Positions 25,676-33,719 of a stretch of 64,000 nt of DNA are shown here, piece after piece. Positions within the stretch are counted from its first letter, which is position 1. Every line of letters begins with the position of its first letter. The notes beneath the pieces were generated by a model. It was not told the origin of the DNA. It ran no database searches and saw nothing but the letters and a program-made list of their open reading frames with translations. The translations under genes and the position numbers were made by a program. The stretch spans positions 124,001-188,000 of the forward strand of contig JBLGAC010000001.1 of the NCBI GenBank assembly GCA_047610385.1, written 5' to 3'. This stretch comes from JBOCEF01 sp047610385. Lineage in GTDB: Bacteria > Pseudomonadota > Alphaproteobacteria > Rhodobacterales > Rhodobacteraceae.

Positions 25676-26293
25676 ATGCGCAACGCCGTCGCGATCATCG
25701 GTTGGGGATCGCTGATCTGGGATCCTGAGAACCTGACCCCGCATATCCGCGGCGACTGGCAAATGGCTGGCGGCCCGGCGCTGCCGCTGGAATTTTCACG
25801 CATATCGCCCAAACGCAAGATGGGGCTGGCGCTGTGCATCGACGAAGGGTGCGGCGCGCTGTGCGCCACCCATGCGATCAGATCGGCGCGCAGTGACGTG
25901 GACGTGGCGCGCGCCGATCTGGCCGCGCGCGAACGCGCCCCACTTGATCTGATCGGGATGGTTTGCGCGCGCTCTGGCCGGGTGGCGGGGGTTGGCGGTG
26001 CCCATGTCGCGGCGTGGGTCGACGCCGCGGGTGCCCATGGTGCCGTCTGGACCGCCTTGCCACCCAATTTCACCGACCACGCCGCGGAACCGTTCGATCT
26101 GGCCTCGGCTGAGCGGTGGCTGCTGGGCCTGACCGGTGCCAGCCGCGACGAGGCCGTGCGCTATATCCGCAATGCCCCCGCCGCCACCGACACGCCGCTG
26201 CGCCGCGTGCTGGCCGGGCGCGGCTGGTGGCGGGCCGAAGCCGCGCGGGTCGCGGCGCTGGACATGCAGGCGGCAGACAACGCGCCCGGCTGA
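25676..26293 (+). CDS. Gamma-glutamylcyclotransferase-like protein
   Basis: A 205-residue protein that opens VAIIGWGSLIWDPENL, resembling the phosphate-binding YGSL loop of the GGCT/AIG2 fold. The rest is less conserved: ISPKRKMGLALC near residue 41 and CARSGRVAGVGG in the middle. The fold's catalytic Glu was not assigned. The start at 25676 was chosen because the longer upstream frame is low in complexity; the spacer before it holds a 13-base tandem duplication (25567-25592). It ends flush against the converging LysE gene. The function is inferred from the fold only. Confidence 0.6.
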   Translation: MRNAVAIIGWGSLIWDPENLTPHIRGDWQMAGGPALPLEFSRISPKRKMGLALCIDEGCGALCATHAIRSARSDVDVARADLAARERAPLDLIGMVCARSGRVAGVGGAHVAAWVDAAGAHGAVWTALPPNFTDHAAEPFDLASAERWLLGLTGASRDEAVRYIRNAPAATDTPLRRVLAGRGWWRAEAARVAALDMQAADNAPG

Positions 26294-26914
26294 TCAGCCC
26301 AGATCTTCGGTGATCAGCAGCGCGACACCCGCGACAACCAGCGCCGCCATCGCCCAGTTAAACGCCTGCAACCGCCGCCCCTGCCCCAGCCAACGCCCCA
26401 CCGTGCGCCCGAACAGCGTCCATGACGGGGCTGAGGTCAGGCCCGACGCGACGAACACGCCTGAGATCACCGCTGCCTCAGCCATCGGTGCGGTGCCTGA
26501 CGCGAATTGCGCCAGCACGCCAAGACACATCAGCCACGCCTTGGGGTTGATCCATTGAAAGCCCGCAGCCTGCAGGAATGTCAGCGGCCGCGCGCCGATC
26601 CGCCCCTTGCCGGGCGCGGCCGCGGTGGCGATCCGCCATGCGATGTACAGCATCGCAGCCGCCCCGGCCCAGCGCAGGGTTTCGCGCAGGATGGCCGAGC
26701 GTTGGAACGCCTCGCCCAAGCCCAGCCCGATGGCAAAGCACATCAGCCCCAGCCCCAGCGACACGCCCAGAAAATGCGGAACCGTCCGCCGAAACCCGAA
26801 ATTGGCGCCTGAGGCCGCCAGCATCGCGTTGTTCGGCCCCGGCGTCCATGTGCCCGCCAGCGCAAAGGCAGCGAGGGCGGGCAGGGTCTCAGATCCGGTC
26901 AGCAGGCCGATCAT
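26294..26914 (-). CDS. LysE/RhtB-family amino-acid exporter
   Basis: A 206-residue inner-membrane protein with about six hydrophobic segments. The family motif GTWTPGPNNAML is near the N-terminus, followed by GVSLGLGL and later FQWINPKAWLM, both typical of LysE/RhtB exporters of amino acids or related small molecules. The ATG at 26914 with GAGGAG upstream was chosen over a longer frame. Stop codons of this gene and the converging upstream gene abut with no gap. The substrate cannot be told. Confidence 0.9.
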   Translation of the reverse strand: MIGLLTGSETLPALAAFALAGTWTPGPNNAMLAASGANFGFRRTVPHFLGVSLGLGLMCFAIGLGLGEAFQRSAILRETLRWAGAAAMLYIAWRIATAAAPGKGRIGARPLTFLQAAGFQWINPKAWLMCLGVLAQFASGTAPMAEAAVISGVFVASGLTSAPSWTLFGRTVGRWLGQGRRLQAFNWAMAALVVAGVALLITEDLG

Positions 26915-27023
26915 GGGCGGCTCCTCGGCCCGCGGCGGGGCATGGGTGGCGACATGGCGCAATGTGATCGCGCGCGCGCCGCCCCGCAAGATGCGGGCCC
27001 ATGACGATCTTTGATGGCGATCA

Positions 27024-28232
27024 TCAGGCGGGCGGCGGGGCGGCGGCCAGCAGCGTCTCGCGCCCCGCCCGCAGGTCTGACGCGATCCACGCCGCCTTCA
27101 GCGCCGCCAGCGCGGCCCCCAGCGCCGGGCCGGGCACATGGCCCGCATGCATCAGATCACGGGCCGACACGGGAAAGCGTGCGGCGGTGCCACGGGCGAT
27201 CTGCCCCTCCAGATCCGTGGGAATGGTGCCTGTGGCGCAGGCGCTGATCAGCGCCGCATCGCGGGCGGCCGCCGCGCCGTGCAGATACGCCTGAATCGCG
27301 CACGGCGCGGGGGTCGACAGCGCGGCGCACAGCGCGTCCAGCGCGCGGGCCGCAGATTTAGGCAGCCGCCAGCTTTTGGTCAGGGCTGTGCACGCCGCGC
27401 CATCCCCGCCCATCATCGCAGCGGTCCGGCGGCGCCAGTCAGGGGCAACGCCCGCGCGCGCCTCAATGTCTACCAAAGGTGCCAAGGCGGCGGGGTTGGC
27501 GCCGAGCGCTGCATGCAGCAGCACGCCGCACGCGGCCATCGATGCGATGCTGGGCGCGGGATCGGGCGCGGACAGCAGCTTTTTCATCTCCGACCCTACA
27601 CGTTCGCGCGACAGCCGCCCGATCCCGCCCGCCAGTTCGGCGCAGGCCGCAAGCCCGTCAGCGTCGATGCCGCCCGCCGGATCGCCATACCAAGCGTGAA
27701 ACCGAAAGAATCGCAGGATGCGCAGATAATCCTCGCGGATGCGGTCCTGCGGCGCGCCGATGAACCGCACGCGCCGCGCGGCCAGATCAGGCAGCCCGCC
27801 CAGCGGGTCGATCACCCGGCCATCAGGGTCAGCGTAAAGCGCATTCATGGTGAAATCGCGCCGCGCCGCGTCCTCAGCCAGATCATTGGTGAAGGCGACC
27901 GTGGCGCGCCGGCCATCGGTGTCCACATCAGCGCGCAGGGTCGTGACCTCAATGCCGTGGCCATTCGCGACGGCGGTGATTGTGCCATGGGCGATGCCGG
28001 TCGGCACGGCCTTCAGGCCAGCGGCCTGCAACAGGCGCATCGTCGCCTCAGGCCGCGCGTCGGTGGTCATGTCAATGTCCGAGGCCGCCGCCCCGATCAG
28101 CGCATTGCGCACCGAACCGCCGACGAACCACACCCGCGCGCGCCCGGCCTGCAGCGCGGCGATCACCGCGCGCACATGGGGCGCGGTCAGCCATGGCGCA
28201 TCAAGGCGCGAAAGATCAACGGGCATGGTCAT
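27024..28232 (-). CDS. CCA-adding / poly(A) polymerase family nucleotidyltransferase
   Basis: A 402-residue class II nucleotidyltransferase that adds CCA to tRNA 3' ends or tails RNA. The catalytic head has VWFVGGSVRNALIG followed by SDIDMTT with the metal-binding Asp pair. FTNDLAEDAARRDFTMNALY and DRIREDYLRILRFFRF are the RNA- and nucleotide-recognition motifs. ATG 28232 or 28226 could start it. It follows the CoA Nudix gene by 55 bases in the same direction, and this pairing is common in alphaproteobacteria. Confidence 0.9.
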   Translation of the reverse strand: MTMPVDLSRLDAPWLTAPHVRAVIAALQAGRARVWFVGGSVRNALIGAAASDIDMTTDARPEATMRLLQAAGLKAVPTGIAHGTITAVANGHGIEVTTLRADVDTDGRRATVAFTNDLAEDAARRDFTMNALYADPDGRVIDPLGGLPDLAARRVRFIGAPQDRIREDYLRILRFFRFHAWYGDPAGGIDADGLAACAELAGGIGRLSRERVGSEMKKLLSAPDPAPSIASMAACGVLLHAALGANPAALAPLVDIEARAGVAPDWRRRTAAMMGGDGAACTALTKSWRLPKSAARALDALCAALSTPAPCAIQAYLHGAAAARDAALISACATGTIPTDLEGQIARGTAARFPVSARDLMHAGHVPGPALGAALAALKAAWIASDLRAGRETLLAAAPPPA

Positions 28233-28287
28233 GGGCACCAGCGATCGCAGGGCCGCAGCGCAGCATCCAGCGCAGGGAAAACCAGGG

Positions 28288-29010
28288 TCAATCTGCTGCC
28301 CGCCCGCGCCCACCAACGCGGGGATCCGGCGCAAGGCGCAGGCCCGCGCGCGGCCGTAGCGCGTCCTCTAAGGCGGCGTTGGGCACCAGGGCGCGCGCTG
28401 CCTCCATGCGCAGCGCAAGGCCAACCAGCATCCGCGCGGTGGCACCCCAAATATAACGCCCTTCCCACGGGATGGCATAAAATTGGCGCGCGACGCCCTT
28501 CCATTCGTGGGTTTCACGCATGCGGTTGGCGGGGTCCATCAGAAAGGCCAGCGGGGGTTCGAACACCTCAGCAACCTCGCCGGGGTCGGGGCGCGCCACA
28601 AAGGCTGAATCCACCAGACCAACGAAGGGCGTGATGGCGAATCCGGTGCCAGTTTCATGCCCGTCGATTTCCCCCAGCAGGCGGACCATGGCGCGCGGCA
28701 GGCCGATTTCTTCCTCAGCCTCGCGCAGCGCCGCATCGGCCAGCGATGCATCCGACGGATCGCGCTTGCCGCCCGGAAACGCCACCTGCCCGGCATGGGC
28801 GTGCAGATGATCAGCGCGCCGCGTCAGGATCACCCGCAATTCGCCGCCCCGGTCGACCACCGGGCACAGCACAGCAGCCGCGCGCAGCGGCACCCCGACG
28901 GCGATCTGCGCGCGCAGGCCGGGGTTAAGATCATAATCTGAGCTTTGCCCCGGCGCAGGGCCAGTCACCGCGCGGTGCAACAGATCGATGGAGAGGGGTG
29001 AGAGCGTCAT
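28288..29010 (-). CDS. CoA pyrophosphatase, Nudix family
   Basis: A 240-residue Nudix hydrolase of the NudL/CoA type that cleaves coenzyme A or its derivatives. The Nudix box runs GGKRDPSDASLADAALREAE then EEIGL, with Asp at the first acidic position, as is usual for this subfamily. VLTRRADHLHAHAGQVAFPGG just before it is split here as TRRADHL and GQVAFPGG and matches the family. No clear ribosome site precedes 29010. It is probably co-transcribed with the CCA-family gene. Confidence 0.9.
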   Translation of the reverse strand: MTLSPLSIDLLHRAVTGPAPGQSSDYDLNPGLRAQIAVGVPLRAAAVLCPVVDRGGELRVILTRRADHLHAHAGQVAFPGGKRDPSDASLADAALREAEEEIGLPRAMVRLLGEIDGHETGTGFAITPFVGLVDSAFVARPDPGEVAEVFEPPLAFLMDPANRMRETHEWKGVARQFYAIPWEGRYIWGATARMLVGLALRMEAARALVPNAALEDALRPRAGLRLAPDPRVGGRGRAAD

Positions 29011-29138
29011 CGAAAATCAAATGGCGCGAAACGGTGCCCGCGGCAAGGGGGACCGTACACATGATTGACCCCGGCCTGCGGGAAAGGCACGCTTGCGAGG
29101 ATGCTGATTTCTTAACGATTTCATGAAAGTTGTCGCAA

Positions 29139-29957
29139 ATGGCCGCTCTGCTTCGCGCGCTCGTCTCGACCCGCCTGTTCGTCGCGGTGGTGATCCTCGG
29201 CACCCTTATGCCCGCCCATGGTGCGGACCGTGCTGGCGTTGCAAAAGTGCTGGAGGACGGCGGCGTGCGGCAAATGCTGGGGTCGCTGTCCGGGGCGGCG
29301 GACGCGGTGCAGGCAAATCCCCCGGGCGGCATGCCCGGACGCCTGCCCGACATGATGCGCTTGCGGTTCGATCCCCATGAAATGTTTGACGACATGGCCG
29401 ATTCCGTTGCTCGTCTGGTGTCGGATGGCGACGTGGCGGTGTTTTCGGCCTTTCTGGCCTCGCCGCTTGGGCGCCGGCTGACCGCCGCAGAAATCGCCCA
29501 TGCCGAACAAACCAACCCCGATCAGGCCGCCAACGACCTGGTGCGGTATTATGACGAAGGCCGCCGCCGCCGCGGCCAGATCGCCCGTATGGACCGGGCG
29601 CTGCATATGACCGACATCGCGCTGTCAATCTCTCGCACCGTGACGCGGTCCATGCTGGCGGGGATACTGGGCGCGCAGGGCAATTTCGACATGGGGCCCG
29701 AAGACATCGATGCCATCGCTGGCCGCCTGACGGCTGAGCAGGCCGACAAAACCCGTGAGGCGGTTTTAGCCTCAACGGCGGGTGCCTATGCTGCGATCTC
29801 GCACGAAGACATGGACGCCTACGTTAATTTCCTGGAAACGCCAGAGGCGGGCGCGTTCTACGGTGCCATGCTCGGATCCCTGCGCGGCATGCTTGAAATC
29901 CGCGCGCGCCTGCTGGGCGAGGACATCGCCGCAGCCGCACGGCAGCGCGAACTGTGA
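29139..29957 (+). CDS. Exported DUF2059-type protein, first of a pair
   Basis: A 272-residue predicted periplasmic protein. A signal peptide ends near MPAHGA (about residues 24-29). The mature part is helical, and its sequence FSAFLASPLGRRLTAAE and YVNFLETPEAGAFY is typical of the DUF2059 repeat, here present twice. The function is unknown. The following gene starts at the last base of its stop codon and has the same domain plan, so the two are a coupled paralogous pair. Confidence 0.75.
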   Translation: MAALLRALVSTRLFVAVVILGTLMPAHGADRAGVAKVLEDGGVRQMLGSLSGAADAVQANPPGGMPGRLPDMMRLRFDPHEMFDDMADSVARLVSDGDVAVFSAFLASPLGRRLTAAEIAHAEQTNPDQAANDLVRYYDEGRRRRGQIARMDRALHMTDIALSISRTVTRSMLAGILGAQGNFDMGPEDIDAIAGRLTAEQADKTREAVLASTAGAYAAISHEDMDAYVNFLETPEAGAFYGAMLGSLRGMLEIRARLLGEDIAAAARQREL

Positions 29958-30757
29958 TGTTGCGCGCGGTTCTTTGCGCCGCAATCTTGCTGGTCGCGCC
30001 CATGGTGCAGGCGGCGGATCTGGCGCGCGCGCAGGCGTTGTTTCAAGACGATGACGGCCGCCGCATGGTGGACGACTTCGTGGATTTCATCGCGACGCCC
30101 CAAGCGCTGCTGCCGCTTGACGAAGGCGCCCCCCTCGCTGACGCCGTCGCCCGCCATTTCAACCGGCAGGAGATTTTCAATGAGGTCGTCGAAAGCATCG
30201 CAGCGGCCCTGAACGACACGCAGCTGCAAGCGATCCTCGACTGGCGCGCCACGCCGCTGGGCGCCCGCATCGCCGCCGCCGAAACCAAGTATGAGGCACC
30301 CGATTGCGACCTGCCCGGCGCGGGGTGCGGCGACGCGCTCGCCCGCTTGGAGGTTTTTGCCGACCCGCGTCTGGCGCCGATCCGGGCGGTCAGTGCGCGG
30401 CAGAATTTCGGCCTCATCGATCTGACGATCGAGGCCAGCATCCTGCGCGCGGTGCTAGTGGCGGGCGTAAGGCCAGCGCGCACAGCGCCGCTGACCCCGA
30501 ACCAGATCGAAGACGCCCTGCTGTTCTATCGCCAGGACAACGCCGCGCTTCTGGTCCGCTGGCATCAGGAGGCAAATGCCGACATCCTCAACCCATTCCT
30601 GCCCGATGAAATCGCCGCCTATGCCGATTTCGTCGCCACTGACGCGATGCAGATCTACCTGCTGGCCGCAAGCGGTGCGCTTTCGGGCGCGTTGGCGGCG
30701 CGCGCCGGGCGGATGGGGCACGATCTGGCCGCAAAAGGCCCGATGCGCGACCTCTGA
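29957..30757 (+). CDS. Exported DUF2059-type protein, second of a pair
   Basis: A 266-residue predicted periplasmic protein with a signal peptide ending near MVQAA (residues 16-20). It contains the DUF2059-like ILDWRATPLGARIAAAE segment and a second related helical half with FLPDEIAAYADFVATDA. Two cysteines, in APDCDLPGAGCG, could form a disulfide. The ATG shares its first base with the preceding stop. The function is unknown; tight coupling suggests the two proteins act together. Confidence 0.75.
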   Translation: MLRAVLCAAILLVAPMVQAADLARAQALFQDDDGRRMVDDFVDFIATPQALLPLDEGAPLADAVARHFNRQEIFNEVVESIAAALNDTQLQAILDWRATPLGARIAAAETKYEAPDCDLPGAGCGDALARLEVFADPRLAPIRAVSARQNFGLIDLTIEASILRAVLVAGVRPARTAPLTPNQIEDALLFYRQDNAALLVRWHQEANADILNPFLPDEIAAYADFVATDAMQIYLLAASGALSGALAARAGRMGHDLAAKGPMRDL

Positions 30758-30770
30758 GCATCGAGGATAG

Positions 30771-30817
30771 GGGCGCGAGGGTGGGCCAGATGCGGACCCG
30801 AAGGGGCCGCGATGGGC
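30771..30817 (+). repeat. Dispersed intergenic repeat, copy A
   Basis: The 35 bases at 30783-30817 are identical to 38922-38956, and similarity extends about 12 bases further left. The core CGGACCC-GAA-GGGGCCG can fold into a short hairpin. It lies between the converging DUF2059 and DUF1285 genes. A diverged copy is at 8258-8312. Confidence 0.85.
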
Positions 30818-30827
30818 CGCGCGCGCG

Positions 30828-31469
30828 TCAGTCCACCAAGTCCGCCGACGCGATGATCGCAAAGAACACGCCGCCGGACCGCAGGCCGAACCAGCTTTCG
30901 CCGTCCACGTCTTCATGCACGCAGATCTCCACCAGGCGGTAAAAGCTCTTGCGGTCAATCAATGCCTCAAGGCCCCGGCGCACATGCACATAGGGGCTCG
31001 GCTCTCCGGTTTCGGGGTCGCGGGCCACGCGAATCGGGTTCTCAGGCCCAGCGACAGTTTCGTCGCCGACATTGGTCACGAAGGTGATCGCAGGGTCTGC
31101 GCCGCCCGTTTCGCGGAAATCCACGGCAACAAAGGGCGCGTCGTCGACAATGATCCCAACTTTTTCAACCGGAGTGACCAGATAATATTTGCCGTCCCCG
31201 TCCAGCCGCAGCACCGACGCGAACAGCTTCACCAGTCGTTCGCGCCCGATCGGAGTGCCCAGATACCACCATGATCCGTCACGCTTGATGCGTATGTCGA
31301 GGTCGCCGCAAAACGGCGGATTCCACAAATGCACCGGCGCAGGGCCCTTTTTACCCACCTTGGCGATGGTTTTGGCCAGATCTTCGGCAGCGCCGGGATC
31401 TGCACGGTTTTCTGCTGCGCGAGGGGCAGCGGCGTCCCCGCTCTCGGACACGTGATTGTTCTGCGGCAT
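30828..31469 (-). CDS. DUF1285-family protein
   Basis: A 213-residue cytoplasmic protein of the DUF1285 family. It contains HLWNPPFCGDLDIRIKRDG, then YLGTPIGRERLVKLFASVL, and LVTPVEKVGI, the conserved core. An acidic, Ala-rich N-terminal 45 residues looks disordered. ATG 31469 was chosen because GGAGGG lies four bases upstream; another in-frame ATG at 31481 is in that same sequence. It is divergent from the moxR operon, and this adjacency is frequent in alphaproteobacteria. The function is unknown. Confidence 0.85.
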   Translation of the reverse strand: MPQNNHVSESGDAAAPRAAENRADPGAAEDLAKTIAKVGKKGPAPVHLWNPPFCGDLDIRIKRDGSWWYLGTPIGRERLVKLFASVLRLDGDGKYYLVTPVEKVGIIVDDAPFVAVDFRETGGADPAITFVTNVGDETVAGPENPIRVARDPETGEPSPYVHVRRGLEALIDRKSFYRLVEICVHEDVDGESWFGLRSGGVFFAIIASADLVD

Positions 31470-31637
31470 CGATCCCTCCATCTTAAAAGTCTGCGCGACA
31501 CGCGCCGGGCACCTAAAAACTGGCGCAGTGCGCGCGCCTGTTGGATAAGCTGGGGGTTCGTCTTACAGTTTCAAACACCCGTGTTAGAACCCTGCGTTCA
31601 ACATGGCCTGCCGAGAGCGCTGCCCGAAGGACATTAG

Positions 31638-32648
31638 ATGACCGACACGCAAGACGACCTTCTGCCCCAGATCGAAGCCCTCGGCGACACGTTGATCAAC
31701 GCGCGCGCCCAGATCGCGCGCCGCGTGATCGGCCAGGAAAACGTGGTGGAGCTGGCCCTGACCGCGCTTTTGTCCGGCGGCCATGCGCTGCTGGTTGGCG
31801 CGCCGGGGCTGGCGAAAACCCGACTGGTGGAAACACTGGGCATCGTGATGGGCCTGCAGGGCAACCGCATCCAGTTCACGCCTGACCTGATGCCCGCCGA
31901 CATTCTGGGCGCTGAGGTCCTTGAGGACGCACCCAATGGCGGCCGCGCGTTCCGGTTCATCGAAGGCCCGATCTTCTGCCAGCTGCTGATGGCCGATGAG
32001 ATTAACCGTGCATCCCCACGCACCCAGTCGGCGCTTTTGCAGGCGATGCAGGAAAAGCATGTGACCGTTGCAGGCGCGCGCCGCGATTTGCCCCCCCCGT
32101 TCCATGTGCTCGCCACCCAGAACCCCATTGAGCAGGAGGGCACCTATCCCCTGCCTGAGGCACAGCTGGACCGGTTCTTGCTGCAGATCGACGTGCCCTA
32201 TCCGACGCTGGACGCGGAGCGCGCAATCTTGATGGCCACCACCGGGGCAGAAGATCTGACCGCTGAGGCCGCCATGACATCCCAAGGCTTGATGGACGCC
32301 CAGATGCTGGTGCGCCGGATGCCAGCGGGGGAACAGGTCATGGAGGCTATCTTGCGTCTTGTCCGCTCCGCACGGCCGGGCGAGCCGGACTCAAGCGACG
32401 AGATCAACAACGCCGTGTCCTGGGGCCCCGGTCCGCGTGCGGCGCAGGCGCTGATGCTGTGCGCCCGGGCGCGCGCGCTGCTTGAAGGGCGGCTGGCGCC
32501 GTCGATCGGTGATGTGGCGGCGCTGGCCCGCCCCGCCTTGATGCACCGCATGGCGCTGACCTTCTCAGCCAAGGCCGAAGGGCAGACGCTGGACGCACTG
32601 ATCGACCGGCTGGTGCAGCACACCCTGGGGATGGAGGCCGCCGCGTGA
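31638..32648 (+). CDS. MoxR-family AAA+ ATPase
   Basis: A 336-residue AAA+ ATPase. Walker A is VGAPGLAKTRLVE, Walker B is LLMADEINRASPRTQSALLQAM, sensor 1 is VLATQNPIEQEGTYPLPEAQLDRF, and the C-terminal lid domain follows. MoxR proteins act as chaperones in maturing or activating protein complexes, often with DUF58 proteins. The ATG at 31638 has AAGGA upstream. It overlaps the DUF58 gene by a GTGA, and two large membrane genes follow, forming a classic four-gene operon. Confidence 0.93.
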   Translation: MTDTQDDLLPQIEALGDTLINARAQIARRVIGQENVVELALTALLSGGHALLVGAPGLAKTRLVETLGIVMGLQGNRIQFTPDLMPADILGAEVLEDAPNGGRAFRFIEGPIFCQLLMADEINRASPRTQSALLQAMQEKHVTVAGARRDLPPPFHVLATQNPIEQEGTYPLPEAQLDRFLLQIDVPYPTLDAERAILMATTGAEDLTAEAAMTSQGLMDAQMLVRRMPAGEQVMEAILRLVRSARPGEPDSSDEINNAVSWGPGPRAAQALMLCARARALLEGRLAPSIGDVAALARPALMHRMALTFSAKAEGQTLDALIDRLVQHTLGMEAAA

Positions 32649-33595
32649 GCGACGCGGACTTCTCCTCGGGCGCCCCGCGCCCCAAACGCGCTGCGGACAC
32701 GCCCGCATGGTTGCGCCGGGATGCGGAGCGGATCTCAGGCGCCCTGCCGCCTTTGGTGGCAGAGGCCGAGCGGCTGGCGGCATCGGTGGCCGCGGGCGTG
32801 CATGGCCGCAGGCGCGCGGGCCCGGGCGAGACATTCTGGCAATACCGCCAAGCCATGCCCGGCGATCCGGCGACCTCGATTGACTGGCGCCGCTCTGGCC
32901 GATCAGACCACATGTTCATCCGGGAGATGGAGTGGGAAGCCGCGCAGACCGTGTCGGTCTGGACCGACGTGTCGCGCGGCATGAACTGGCGCTCCGATCT
33001 TGCGCCGCGCACCAAACGCCAGCGCGCGGCGCTGCTGACGCTGGCGCTGTCGGTGCTGCTGATCCGCGGCGGGGAACGTGTCAGCCTGCTGTCCACCGAC
33101 GCTGAGGCCCCGCGCGGCGGCGAGACCCAACTGACCCGCATCGCCATGGCGCTGGCCACCATCGACGGGCGCGCGAACGCCGATTCCGAGGCCGCCGATT
33201 TCGGCGCCCCGCCGCGCGCCCCGATGATGCGCGGCGGCAAGGCGGTGTTCTTCTCAGACTTCATGGGCCCGCGCGAAGATATGATGGCCGCCCTGTCGCA
33301 CGCCGCCGACCGGGGCGTGTCGGGCGCCTGCGTGCAGGTGATCGACCCGGCCGAGGAAAGCTTTCCCTTTGATGGGCGGCTGGTGCTGACATCGGTCGGC
33401 GGCAGCGTGGACTTTGAAACCCACCGCGCCCGTGGCCTGAAAGATGCATACCGCGCCAAGCTCGCGGAGCGCCGGGATGAGCTGGAGGGTGCCTGCCGCG
33501 CGGCGGGCTGGCGGTTTGAGATCCATCGAACCTCTGACAGTCCGCGCAAAGCGCTGCTGTGGCTTTACGGCGCGATTTCGGGAAACATGCGCTGA
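32645..33595 (+). CDS. DUF58 domain protein
   Basis: A 316-residue protein of the DUF58/VWA-like family that travels with MoxR. It carries the family hallmark YRQAMPGDPATSIDWRRSGRSD, then a von Willebrand-like fold with VWTDVSRGM. The usual second metal-site motif is modified. The start is a GTG overlapping the moxR stop. There is no membrane helix, unlike many DUF58 proteins, so it may be cytoplasmic or bind the membrane partners encoded downstream. Confidence 0.88.
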   Translation: MSDADFSSGAPRPKRAADTPAWLRRDAERISGALPPLVAEAERLAASVAAGVHGRRRAGPGETFWQYRQAMPGDPATSIDWRRSGRSDHMFIREMEWEAAQTVSVWTDVSRGMNWRSDLAPRTKRQRAALLTLALSVLLIRGGERVSLLSTDAEAPRGGETQLTRIAMALATIDGRANADSEAADFGAPPRAPMMRGGKAVFFSDFMGPREDMMAALSHAADRGVSGACVQVIDPAEESFPFDGRLVLTSVGGSVDFETHRARGLKDAYRAKLAERRDELEGACRAAGWRFEIHRTSDSPRKALLWLYGAISGNMR

Positions 33596-33719
33596 TGGCA
33601 CGGGGTCCGTATATTTCATCGGCGTCGGGACGCTTGGCGCCCCCGCGCGCGCCAAGCTGCGCGCGACGTGCCCACCCCGCGTCCCCTTTGATGATTGCCC
33701 CCCATTCGGGAGACGCCTT

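Noticed and set aside
33444..33719. 92-codon N-terminal extension of the DUF4159 protein
   Set aside because: It is entirely antecedent to the BatA-like helix, overlaps the DUF58 coding region in another frame, and lacks a ribosome site; TTG 33720 with GGAG fits better.
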